Shown here one piece after another: positions 25,691 to 36,431 of a stretch of 64,000 nucleotides of DNA. A program made the position numbers and the translations under genes. Source of the stretch: Neurospora tetraspora (Eukaryota; Ascomycota; Sordariomycetes; Sordariales; Sordariaceae); the NCBI RefSeq assembly GCF_033439725.1, contig NW_026944385.1, positions 3,195,001-3,259,000 on the forward strand, written 5' to 3'. How positions within the stretch are numbered: position 1 is the first letter of the stretch; the number at the start of each line of letters is the position of its first letter. The notes under the pieces were generated by a model, which searched no databases, had not been told where the DNA came from, and worked only from the letters and a program-made list of their open reading frames with translations.

Positions 25691-26278
25691 ATATTTCTTT
25701 TGTTAAATTTTCTTCGTTTTTATTTTCTTTAATCTTCGTTTTTAATTTATTAAATTTTCTAAAATATTATTCAATTAAACTCCTAATTTTAATAAAAGTA
25801 TTAAATAATATCGCTAGTCTATAGTATACTATATTATTTCTATAATTTTATTGCTCTCCTTTCTATTTTATTCTAATAGAATAGTGGTAGTACGTAAGAT
25901 CGTTAAAATTTAAATAAGTATAGTCGTACAAGATAAATAACTCTCCCAGTAAGTAATTAAGAATATAAATTCGAATAGAATCGAAAGGTCTTAATACGTA
26001 TACAACCTTTTATATAATTCAAAATCCTTCTTTCTTTCTAAAATTTCTTTTCTATTTTATTAACTTTATTACAACCTACCCTATTCCTACAATCCCCCTT
26101 ATTTACCAAACCTATCCCTCTACCTATTAATTATTATATTACTTATTAATATAGAGGACGTCGAAATACCTTTAACGCCTCCTAATAACGAACCTTTAAA
26201 TAATTTCGATAATTAAATTAATAATAATAATAACCCTAATAATAGCCTTCGTACCCTATTATAAAATTGCTTACTAAC
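25691..26278. other. AT-rich segment between inner elements
   Basis: Heavily RIP-altered. Near 26150-26275 the + strand reads like the start of a gag protein (EDVEIPLTPPNNEPLNNFDN, then an Asn-rich run) and is cut off at the LTR at 26279. A fragment of a further element is therefore possible. I could not find its other end. Confidence 0.35.
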
Positions 26279-26541
26279 TATTATGGGGCGAGGTACTATT
26301 GGGGGTAGGGTAAGATATGCGTTGTTGTGCGGAGGAGAGAAAAGGAAGATGTGCGTGGAGGACTGGCTATATAGGCGAGAGCCTTAGCAAGCCAGTCTGT
26401 GCACGCGCATACGTGTAACTGCACGTGACTGCTGTGTATGTAGCTAGTGCGTATATAGCTCTAGGCTATAGTATTAACTCTAGGTATAGTATATAAAGTA
26501 GTTAGTATAATATAAGAATATTATAGGCTAGCCCTATAATA
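26279..26541 (-). repeat. 3' LTR of the inner minus-strand chromovirus
   Basis: Read on the minus strand, the polypurine tract AAGGGGGGATAA leads directly into TATTATAGGGCTAGCC, the same first 13 bases as the outer 3' LTR. The segment ends near CGCCCCATAATA. Most of it (about 26285-26460) is rich in CA, TG and CG and looks untouched by RIP. The opposite LTR was not found. The lower boundary is approximate. Confidence 0.6.
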
Positions 26542-29500
26542 TTATCCCCCCTTAAAAGAAGCTCTAATAGCTTCGAATCTATATATATATATAATGATAT
26601 TTTAAATTATTTATTTTAGACTCTTCTCGTAATCCTCTAATATTTTATTATAATTTATAAATTCCGTTTTTAGTATTCGATTAAATTAAATATCTATTAA
26701 ACGTCTCGCTATTTTTGTAAATACTATTTTTAGTCCCCGTTCTTTATATACTATAAGTTTATTCTCCGGCCCTATTATAATTATAACCGTATCGGGCAAT
26801 GGTTGAGTAATATCGATAACAGCGGCGGCGGTCTCGGTTCGTTGAGTTACGTAAGTAGACCAGCGTCTCGGGGGTGCCGGGGGTACGGGAGCGGCAGCCA
26901 GTACTAGAGCGGTAGCCGGTACTAGAACGCGTCCGGCTAATATAGCCTCTACGTTTAGTAGTATAGGTTTATCAGAGAATTTGCCGTAAAAGCGTTAGAA
27001 TATTTCTTTATAATTAATAATATTATCTTTGGGTTCCTAGGTCGGTTAGTAGTTACCTTTCTATTCGATATAGTAATATTAATAATAATTATTACCGAAT
27101 TAGGCGTAATCGATAAATTTTTTAAAATCCTATTCTTTTTATTCTTCGTAATTATTCGTTTTAATTATTATACGTTCGTTATTTACTTTTATATCAAATA
27201 ATATATTTTGGTTGGGAAGGCTTCTACCGATTTATAATCATATTATAGAGATGTAAAATATTAATAAATGTTTTTCATTAGTTGGGAGTATAAAGTAAAT
27301 TATATAATTTTCCGTTTAAAGAATACGGAAGAGGCCTTCCTATTACGAGTAGAATTTAAAATATAATCGATTATTAGCAAAATTTATTATATTTAGTAAA
27401 ATTATATCGCTAGGACGGTACTTAGGAGAGTCGATATATTTTTCATTAGTGTTATCTTGGTATTATTCTTAGGTCCGACGGATTTATTAAATAATAAAGT
27501 CTTAAATTTATTAGAAACGGTCTGTTAATTCAAATATTTTATAATGTTCTTTAAATTAAGCTAAGGAAAAGTTTAAAGGCGGCGGAATACGAGGCTTCGT
27601 ATTTATCTGTAAGTAGTAGCCGTAATTAACGAAGAAAGGAAAGACGCCTATCGATAATAATATAGCATTATTCTTAACAAATTCCGTAATAAGTAGCTAT
27701 TTAGTTTAATCTATTTATATTTAATTAATATAAAGTTGTAGGAATTATTCTATTTCTGTATTAATACGTTCTATTTAAGTATTAGTTTACGGGTAGAAGG
27801 CCGAAGTTAATTTACAAATAATAAATAATTTCTTCTAAAAGGTAAATTAGAAATACGATATAAATTATGTATTTTTATTAGATAGAATATTATCCGGTAG
27901 GTTATAAATTGAATAAATATAGTTGATAAAGCAGTCCGCGAATTCCTCCGCTTTTAAAGTTACCATAAGTATATAGTACTATATTTTAATTAAGTAATCG
28001 ACGACGATAGCGATATATTTAAAAGTTTAATTAAAATAAATATTTTTTAATAGCGGGGTAACGTAATTAATAAATACGTTTCGTTATACTGCGAGAAAAA
28101 TAATTATAAATTTAAAGTAGCCAGCTAAACCTTATTTAAACGATTTTATTTTTACATAAAGGAAGTAGCCTTTATAAAAAGTTTTTACGTTATTATATAT
28201 CCCCTCTTAATAAAATTCGTATTATAAAAATTCCTATATAATATTATAATTAAAGTAGTCCGCGCTAGAAGAATTATATTAACGGTTAATTAGTTACAGT
28301 TAGAGTTTTTTATTATAGGGGTCGATAATTACCTTATTACGTTATTTCGTAATATTATTTACGGCGTAATATTCGGAGAAAGTACGGTAGAAAACCTTTT
28401 TAATAATCGGTAGCTATTAGCGCCGTATTTTATTCATAAAATAGGAGACAAATGTTTATAAGAAGATGAATATTTTATAGTTAATGCGGATTAAATTATC
28501 GGTAAATTTATTATCGAAATCCTTTATATTTAATAAGTAGAGGGAGAAATTCATAGCGGGGTCCTCCTTAGGGAAATAGCCATCTTCGAATTACGAGGGG
28601 TCTAGAAGTAGGCGTTTTCTAACTATAAACCTATCATCTTTTATATTATTAAATTAATCGTTCGGTTTTCGGTTCAATATATCCGGGCGGAGATTCTTCG
28701 AACTTAATATATATTTAATTAAGAAGTTAAACCGGGATAAGAATTGGGACTATTATATATAACGCTAAGTAAATTATTTATTAGTTGTAAAGGTTTATAA
28801 ATTCTTATAATTTATTAGGATGTTAAAAGGTTACTTAGCGCCCTCGAATTCTAATTTTTACTCTTCTAGCGCCTTAATAATAGCGAGGAATTCCTTATTA
28901 TAAATATTATAATTATATTTTTAGGCTATATACTTCGTTAAAAAGTAAATTATTAAATATAGTACGCTATTATCCCTATATTAGAATAGGGTACCGCTTA
29001 TAGCCTAATTAAACGTATCCGTCTCAATTATTATTTTCTTAGTCTAATTGTAAATTTTTAATATAAAACCCTTAATAAAAACCGTTTTTAACGCTTCGAA
29101 AACGGATTAGTAATTATTATTCCAAATTTAGGCGGCGTTTTTCTTAGTAAATTCGTATAGCAGGATCACTATTATCGAAGAGTCTCGTATAAAGTGCTAA
29201 TAGAAATTTACGAAGCCTAAAGAAAATTACAAGGACTTCTTAAATTCTAGAAGCGCCTATTCAGTAATAATTTTAACCTTTTCCAGATCTATTTTAATAC
29301 CTCCCGGGGTAATAATTAAACCTAAATATTTCGTACGTATTATATAGAATTCGTATCTATCAATATTAACGTTGAAACCGGTTTATATTAAATAGTCGAA
29401 GATATTATTAACGTATTATTTATAATCTTTAATATTATCGGAATAAATAAAAACGTTATTAAAATAAGCGGTCGTATAAACGTTGAGAATATTATATACA

Positions 29501-30500
29501 ATATTATTAATATAATTTTAGAAAGCGTTTAGCGCGCTTTATAAACTAAACAGTATAATTAAGGATTCGAATAGGCTAAACCCTATAATAAAAATAATTA
29601 ATTATTTATAGCCCTATTTAATACAAATACGGTTAAAAGTAGTAATAACGTCGAACTTAATAAAAATTTTAATCCGGTAAATAATATTGAAAGTCTTTTT
29701 AATTATTAATAATAGATAGCGGGACTTTAAACTTATATTATTAATACCTTTATAATCAATATAAACGCGGACTTTACCCCCTAGCTTCTTAACGAATAGA
29801 ATTAGAAAAGAGGCCTTAAATTATAACAGCCGGATAAACTTCTTAATTAAATTATCGTTAATTTATTTTTTAATAATATTTAATTCGTTGGGGTTAAATA
29901 GGTAATTTCGAGCCGCTAGCAGGGTAATTTTAAAACGGAATTCAATTTTAAAATTATAAGAGCGTATTAAAAATAATATTTTAACGCCTTCCTATTTAAA
30001 TATATCAATATAATATTAGTATTAAAAGGGGAATTTTACCTCAATCTATTCGTCGGTTTTCGGCAGCTTATTAGCTTTTTTGTAAGATTGTATTACATTT
30101 TCAGATATAATCTTATTTAGGGATATACTATCCATTATAAAATATTCGTTAATAACGGCTTTACAATATAGGAAGTCCTCTTCTATCCCCGATAATAGTA
30201 CTAAATTAGCGATTTTTATAGCGCGGAAAGTTTCCCTATCCCCAATTTTAATTAGGCCGTCGATTTACCTATAGAAATTACTACCGAATAAATACTTATA
30301 CTATCCTCTTCTTCCTACTAATACTTTTATTATTATTTCTTTAATTAATCCGTTGCTAATATATTTAGGATTTAAGACGCTTTCTTCTTCCTTTATACTA
30401 TCCTCCTTTTTTATTCACTTAATATCCTCTACTATTTAGGCCTTTATTATATAAATTATTTAGAATTTATATTTTTCAGCTACCTAAATCAAAATTATTA
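26542..30500 (-). pseudogene. inner element 2: minus-strand chromovirus PR-RT-RNaseH-IN-chromodomain relic
   Basis: Minus-strand translation from high to low coordinates gives a protease-flanking region (about 30450-30100) and RT (about 30050-29280), with FIKFDVITTFNRI, ACYLDD-like TTAYFNNVFIYSDN and KYLGLIITPGGIKIDLEK. RNaseH/integrase follow. A chromodomain-like end at about 27150-27000 resembles the EVEEIL...YLVKWxGY...TWEP pattern (relics YFVDYAEFGDN, EPKDNIINYKE). Stops are frequent. The element points towards the LTR at 26279-26541. Its upstream LTR is missing or unrecognisable. Confidence 0.75.
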
Positions 30501-33500
30501 CTAATAATTCCCGAATATTATTAAAGTTAATAAGATTATAGTGTACGCTATAAGTACGGATTAACGTATAGTAATTAATATTATTAATACGGACGCTTCT
30601 AAACATCAATTATAAAATTAAATTTAAAAAAGATAAAAACGGTAAAGAATTGCCTCTTCTTTATGATTACTTTTATAATATATTATGAAAAAAACTTTGA
30701 ATATTAAAAAAACCCTTAGAAATCTTTTTAATAAGGGTTTTATCCATATTAATAATTTAATTACTATTACGCTAATTCTCTTTATTAGGAAACCGGAAGG
30801 AAGTTTTCGATTCTATTATAATTATAGAACTTTTAATACTATTAATAAAATAGATTAATACTCATTAGCCTTAATTAAAAAAAAAGTTCAGAATTATTAT
30901 TAAAGCGAAATGGTTTATTAAGATGGATGTTGTATAAGTGTTCTATAAAATCCGTATAGCTAAAGGAAAGGAAGGGAAAACGGTATTTCGAATTCGATAT
31001 AGGTTATTTAAATGGTTGGTTATACTTTTCAGATTATTAGGAGTATTAATTACGTTTTAATAGTATATTAATAATATTCTAGGGAACTACCTTAATAACT
31101 TTACTTTAATATATATAAATAATATACTAATATTTTCGTTACGTTCTAAAGTAAATTATTTAATTAAAATATATATAATCTTTAAACGTATAATTACTAT
31201 TAAGCTTTATTTAGATCCCAAAAAATACGAGTTCGTAGTAAAAAGCGTTAAATATTTAGGTTTTATTATTATTATAAATATTAATATTTAAACAGACCTG
31301 GAGAAGATTAAAGCGATTATCGATTAGGAAGTACCTACATTTTAAAAAAGGGTATGAAACTTCTTTAAATTTATTAACTATTACTAAATATTTATTAAAG
31401 ATTTCTCTTCGGTTGCAGGACTGCTAATAGCCCTTATTAGCAAGGGGGTCCCTTTTAAATAGACTAAATAATACAATATAACTTTTAAAAAATTAAAGGA
31501 ATTATTTATTAAAACCCTTATTCTTATTTAATAAAATTCCAATCTACTTAGTTTCTTAGAGGTAAATTACAACGGGTATAGTCTCAATAATATTTTTATT
31601 TAAGAGAAGAATAGGTAGAAAACGGCGGTTACTTATTATTCTTAAGAATTTACCTCCGCCGAATATAATTACCCTATTTATAATAAAAAAACACTTACAA
31701 TTACTAAATATATAGAAAAATAATTTACAGAATTTAAAAATTATAAAAAGTTCATTATTATTATTGATTATTATAATTCTAAATATTTTATAGAGAGGTA
31801 AAAACTCTTTAAATAATAAGCACGATGGGCCGAATTTCTTTTACGGTTTAATTTCAAAATCCTTTACCGCCTGGAGAAATTCGCCGTAATTCTTAATATT
31901 TTATCCTACCGGGACTAGGACCGCCGTAACGAAGAGGATATAAAAATTAAAGAAATATAGTTAATTCCCTAATCTACTCTTAAAAATTATATTCGTATAG
32001 TCGCTTCCTTTATTATAGCGGGGGAGGGTGTAAAGGTATTTGAAAGTCCGGATTTACAATAGTTTTTTTAAGAAAGTTTCCTAAAAAAAATAAAATTTAT
32101 TAAACTATTTATTAAACCGTTATTAATAAAGATAAGACCCTTCTAATTTCTGCGTAGGGCTTAAAAGTTTAATTCAGCGAATATACTATCGACAAGCTTG
32201 GCAAATTATATTATAGAGGCCGTATCTAAATTCTAAAAACCTCTACTATTACCGATGTTACAACCCTATATATATCTTTAAAAAACGTTAAAAAGAATAT
32301 TCTCCGTACCCATATTATTTAAGAAGTATATAATTCGAAGGCTCTTAAATACCCGGGAAGAGAAAATACTATTTGTACTATAAATAGAAACTTTTATTAG
32401 TTACTAATAAGTATTTATATCGATTCTTAATTAATTATAATATTTGTAATAATATAAAAGATTAAAGAAATTAAAAAGAGGGCTATTAAACCTTCTTTCT
32501 ATCCTAAATCAATTTTTCAAAAATATTTAAATAGATTTTATTATTAATCTCCCCCCTATAGGAAGCTACGTTAACCTCTTCGTTATTAAAAATAAATTTA
32601 ATAAATCGGTAATTTTAGAATTAATACCCTCTATAGAAGTAGAAATAATAATAGAAATTTTCTTTAAATACTTCGTACAATATTATAAGTAGCCGTAATC
32701 TATTATTAATAATAAGGGTATTAATTAAACTAGCCGATTTTGGAAGTATCTCTACAATTTATTAAGTATTAATTAACTCTTAAATGTTACTTTTTACCCT
32801 TAAACTGACGGTAGCCCTAAAAGAATAAATTAGGAAGTATAAGCCTTCTTGAGGATTTTCGTTAATTACGCCCAAAACGATTAGGATTATTAATATTTAA
32901 TAGTATAATTAGCGATTAATAACCGAATTAATACTTCTATTAGTATATCTTTATTCTTTACTACTTATAGCTATTATCTATAATCCCTAGTAACCCTAGT
33001 AATTCCCCTAATAGAAGTAAATTTTAAAAACCCGTAGGTAAGAACTAAGGATTTTATTAAAATATTATAGTAAATTACGAATTTATATTAAATAACTATA
33101 ATAACATTCATATAAAAATAGGAGCGTTTTACTAATTATAAGAAGTAATTAATTAAAATCTTTAAAGTAGGAAATAAAATTTAATTAAATTTTAAAAATT
33201 TTACTATAGCGCACCCTAAGAAGAAGTTCGATTAAGTCTATACAAAATATACAGTATTTAAAATTCTCAACACTTTTATAATAGAGCTTTCCGACCTTTC
33301 TTTAAAAATTTTTAATAAATTTTATATAAATTTACTTAAGAAGGTTCGTAATAACCCTCTACCGGGCTAAATTACTATTGACTTTTAATTATTAATTATT
33401 ATAATAAATAGGAAAAAAGAATACTTCGTAGATAAAATCTTCTACTATATAACTAAAAAAATCGTAAAATAATTTTAATTAATTAGGTTAATTAAGTATA

Positions 33501-33660
33501 ATAATTTTAGGAACTACTAAAAGAATTCGATAATATAGTAGCTTTAGATTATTTTGAAATAAAATATAATTTAGCCGATATTAATAATAGATTAATTGAA
33601 TATTTTAATACGGAATATACGAAGTAATAAAGATGGTAATACAAGAAGAAAAAAAGAAGG
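30500..33660 (+). pseudogene. outer element pol relic: RT-RNaseH-integrase-chromodomain
   Basis: The + strand carries INYKIKFKKDKNGKELPL (the DHxIxL leader of gypsy RT) near 30605, then the RT core near 30950-31330. That core includes INNILGNYLNNFTLIYINN, IFS and KYEFVVKSVKYLGFII. RNaseH follows near 31330-31950 (IKDFSSVAGLLIALISKGVP), then an integrase region to about 33350. A chromodomain-like KKEYFVDKILYYITKKI lies near 33410-33460. It is most simply the continuation of the gag-protease half at 15761-17580. Confidence 0.75.
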
Positions 33661-34753
33661 TAGTAAATATCGATTTTAAATTTCTCTAATTCTTTTTTAG
33701 CATTTTACACTTCCAGTTATTCCTAATCTTTATAACTTCTAACCGCTTCTCGAACAATTCGAAGCGGGCTACTAATTTTATTATAATAAATTCCTTAGAA
33801 GGGAAGGTAGGGGTTGGGGGAGTAGCTGGGGTAATAGGAACGGTAAGGGTCGGGGGAGTAGTAAGGGTTAAGGAAACAGCGGTAGTATTACTAAAGGCTG
33901 AAAAGAAGTAACTATACTCCTATTTAAAAGTCTCAATTAACCGAAATTTATTTTTATGAAAGTAAATAAAATAGAAAAAACTTACGGGAAAATAGCGTTA
34001 TTTTTATTTAGTTCGGCGGTATAACGTTAAATAGCTATAACTCTACGGACGTACCCGAAAGCCTTCGTCTTCTCTTTACTAGAAGTCACCGCCTTTTAAA
34101 TTACAACGAACCTTTAAATTAAAGACAAGGCCCGGTTATATTATTTATTATTATTATAGTAGACTATATACGCCTAATTTCTAGATTTAATATAGTATTC
34201 GCGCAGAATATTTAAATACGAAATATATAGGACTTCGGAAAGGTTATAATCCGTTTAAAGAATAAATAAAGTTAGGGACGATTTTTTAAAATAAGAATAA
34301 TCAGGAGAACTTATTAATAAATATTTAAATTTAATAAATTTACGCTTTTTAGGGGTAGTAACGGGGTTTTTAGTACGCTTATAACGGGTAATAGCTTTCT
34401 AGGAAGGGGATTAAAAGCCGTATAATAACGGCGAAGACAGGGCCTCGTTTTTAAACGGCTAAAATAGGGACAGGGACAGTTCGGACAAAATTAAATAAAG
34501 TATTTACCTTAATTAAAAAGGGCAAGCGAAAAATTAATTAGGGGATAATAATATTTACTTTAATAATTTAAACGACAATTAGAGAGAAAAGAGGAAAGGA
34601 GAAAGGGAAGGAAAAAAAGTCGGGGAGGGGTTTTTGTATGTAATTCTAGAGGTGCGTGTGTGCGTACGCTACTACCTATTACTTATTGCCTTCGTTAATC
34701 GAAATAGAAAGAGCGAACGCGTAGAAGGGTAGGAGGAGGAAGGAGGGGAGTAA
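33661..34753. other. 3' non-coding segment and polypurine tract of the outer element
   Basis: Degenerate AT-rich DNA with no recognised domain. It ends in a less mutated stretch (34610-34753) that terminates in the purine tract GGAGGAGGAAGGAGGGGAG, immediately before the 3' LTR. Confidence 0.5.
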
Positions 34754-34955
34754 TATTATAGGGCTAAAGCCCGGGCTATAGCACTCTAATTATTAACCTA
34801 AATTATTATAAGGCGCTATAACTATATTTGTATAGCCCTTATCAAAACCTCGTATCTCCAGTAGAGCCGCCTCTCAAATAGAATTTTCCTTCTTTATAGA
34901 ACCTTAATTAAACTATACGACTAGCACCTGTATTAACTGTGCTGTCCCCATTACA
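34754..34955 (+). repeat. 3' LTR of the outer element
   Basis: Partner of 15559-15760. It begins TATTATAGGGCTAAAGCCCG and ends CCCCATTACA. It lies about 140 bp from the 3' end of the tRNA-Ser gene, within the usual preference zone of some gypsy elements. Confidence 0.88.
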
Positions 34956-34968
34956 AAGAAGTTTGGTA

Positions 34969-35107
34969 TTCAACGGCGATTATATTTGACCTGGTCAGAA
35001 AAAAGGAAAAACAGCAAAAAAAACGTCACTGGAGGTGTTCAACAGCGATATGTTTGACCCGATGAGAAAAAAACAGGCAAAAAGATGCAAAAAAAAACGT
35101 CACCTGT
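34969..35107. repeat. 69-bp tandem duplication of the tRNA 3' flank
   Basis: Unit 1 (34969-35037) and unit 2 (35038-35107) both run from TTCAACRGCGAT through TTTGACC, GAAAAAA and an A-run to CGTCAC. The last six bases of unit 2 are the 3' end of the tRNA gene, so unit 1 carries a stub of it. Confidence 0.75.
35089..35097 (-). terminator. RNA polymerase III terminator of tRNA-Ser
   Basis: Nine consecutive T on the minus strand directly follow the discriminator base, with a second T-run a few bases on. Confidence 0.85.
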
Positions 35108-35196
35108 AGGATTCGAACCTACGCTCCCGAGGGAACTGCCTAACATGCTATCTTGCGATTAGCAGGGCAGCGCGTTAACCACTCCGCCAAAGTGAC
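35098..35196 (-). tRNA. tRNA-Ser(GCT) with an 18-nt intron
   Basis: The acceptor stem GTCACTT pairs with AGGTGAC (one G-T pair) and the discriminator is G73, normal for serine. The D arm is GCG/CGC with the loop GAGTGGTTAA. The anticodon stem CTGCC/GGCAG closes only if 18 nt (35142-35159) are removed after position 37, the canonical nuclear tRNA intron site. The anticodon GCT is at 35161-35163. A long class II variable arm (TTCCCTCGGGAGC) and the T arm GTAGG-TTCGAAT-CCTAC follow. It reads AGC/AGT serine codons. Confidence 0.95.
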
Positions 35197-35294
35197 TAAC
35201 CCGTTATTTGATAGTAGATGGGTAAAGAAGAAGCACCTATAATCTCGAATGTAACTGGCGCTATTCCAAACAGCAATAAGGTATGTCGCTGTGC

Positions 35295-35435
35295 ACCACC
35301 TTGCCTTTCCTTAGTTTGACTTGGGGACCAACCTGAAAGCCATCCAATATTTTCTTTTGTTTCTCCGTTTCTTAAGAGTTCCTACAGAATCAAAAATACG
35401 AGGCCACAATGTACATAGGTACTGTTTTTGTTCCC
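35295..35435. repeat. right arm of the long-range inverted repeat
   Basis: Inverse match to about 15210-15380. The best part is CTGAAAGCCATCCAATATTT followed by TCTTTTGTTTCTC (35334-35366), with GCCACAATGTACA (35402-35414) as an outer anchor. Confidence 0.7.
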
Positions 35436-35593
35436 GACCAGACGGGGCATTCTCTCTCCTCGATTATTCTCCCAGAAAGCATCCATAAACACATTTTCCC
35501 CCATGCTTCGCTTTCTTCTTCTTACCACCCCCCTTGATCTCCTTTATCGCTCCATCATCCATCCTCCCGATGTCATACAGAAACACTAGCTCA

Positions 35594-35698
35594 TAACGGG
35601 TTAATCACTTTGGCGGAGTGGTTAACGCGCTGCCCTGCTAATCGCAAGATAGCATGTTAGGCAATTCCCTCGTCAGCGCAGGTACAAACACAGGTCTG
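35594..35698 (+). pseudogene. decayed inverted copy of tRNA-Ser(GCT)
   Basis: From ATAACGGGTTA just upstream through the D arm, anticodon arm and intron to CCCTCG (about 35672), this is nearly identical to the minus-strand gene at 35098-35196. Base 1 is A instead of G, and GGCAG has become GGCAA, which breaks the anticodon stem. The T arm is destroyed (TACAAACA in place of TTCGAATC), and no T-run terminator follows. It is unlikely to give a working tRNA. Confidence 0.85.
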
Positions 35699-36431
35699 GT
35701 CACAGTTAAACATTGAATTTCAACATCTATATTCGCTGAATATTCTTGGACCACTATCCTATCGAAACACATTTTGAACTAACTAAGACTCCATATTTCG
35801 GCCAAGATTTCCTGCCCAGCATCCATCATTGTCGAAGCTGATGATGCTGAAGAAAACCCCTTGGCTTTACCCCGCTGATCGAGTGATAAATATCTTCCAG
35901 GCGCCTCACATGCCTGACCACAGCAGGGTATAGAAATCCCAGGTTCCATACAGGCGTAGTAGCATCTCAGCTTTGAGCTACCTAGTCCATGACTCCTATC
36001 GCGGTCCAGCATTGAACATGAACTATTCTAGGCGCCAACACCGACGATATATATAGCTGAGGAAGAGCCTCGTCTCATTGCTGGCGCACGACGAAGGGGT
36101 AGCGGCTCATCAGAGACACGCAACTTGACGAGAAGATGTTGGAGGCTGGAAAAGGCGACAACGAAAAGGGCTTGATTCTGGAGTTGTCTAACGGAAGAGG
36201 AGAAACGGAAACCAGGGCAGCCTAAATACCCTAGAAGGGAGTGCCCGTGAATGGGCGCCAAGTGAATGGGCGGCCCAGGGCACGGACTTCCAACAGAAGA
36301 TGTCCCTGGTTGAATAACTGGACGCGGTACTGTAGGTAAATAATCCCGAACGTCCTCCCCTGCTACAACCTCCAGCATGAAGGCCTCAACCACGGAACGA
36401 AAGTGCCTCCTCTATTCGAGAGAACACTGAC
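35699..36431. other. spacer between pseudo-tRNA and F-box gene
   Basis: Holds short open stretches on the minus strand (for example 36028-36393) without an ATG in good context or any recognised domain. Probably the 3' UTR of the F-box gene plus spacer. Confidence 0.5.

Larger units (their letters stand above)
15559..34955 (+). mobile_element. RIP-mutated Ty3/gypsy LTR retrotransposon carrying nested insertions
   Basis: Two 202-bp direct repeats bound the block (15559-15760 and 34754-34955). Both follow the TG...CA pattern after allowing C-to-T/G-to-A decay (5' copy TGTCATAGGG...TTATA; 3' copy TATTATAGGG...TTACA). A purine-rich tract (34723-34753) directly precedes the 3' LTR, so the element is in + orientation. 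The flanking pentamers GAGAA (15554-15558) and AAGAA (34956-34960) differ by one transition and may be the target duplication. At 19.4 kb it is far too long for one element. Its gag-protease relic is on the left and its RT-integrase relic on the right, with about 13 kb of other elements between. Stop codons fill every frame. Confidence 0.9.

Noticed and set aside
15761-34753. Possible centromere or CRISPR-like array because of AT-richness and repeats
   Set aside because: The DNA is explained by RIP-mutated gypsy relics with recognisable pol motifs; no regularly spaced repeats exist and the organism is a eukaryote.
36028-36393. 121-codon minus-strand frame
   Set aside because: Begins at GTG rather than ATG and shows no recognisable content; probably the 3' flank of the F-box gene.
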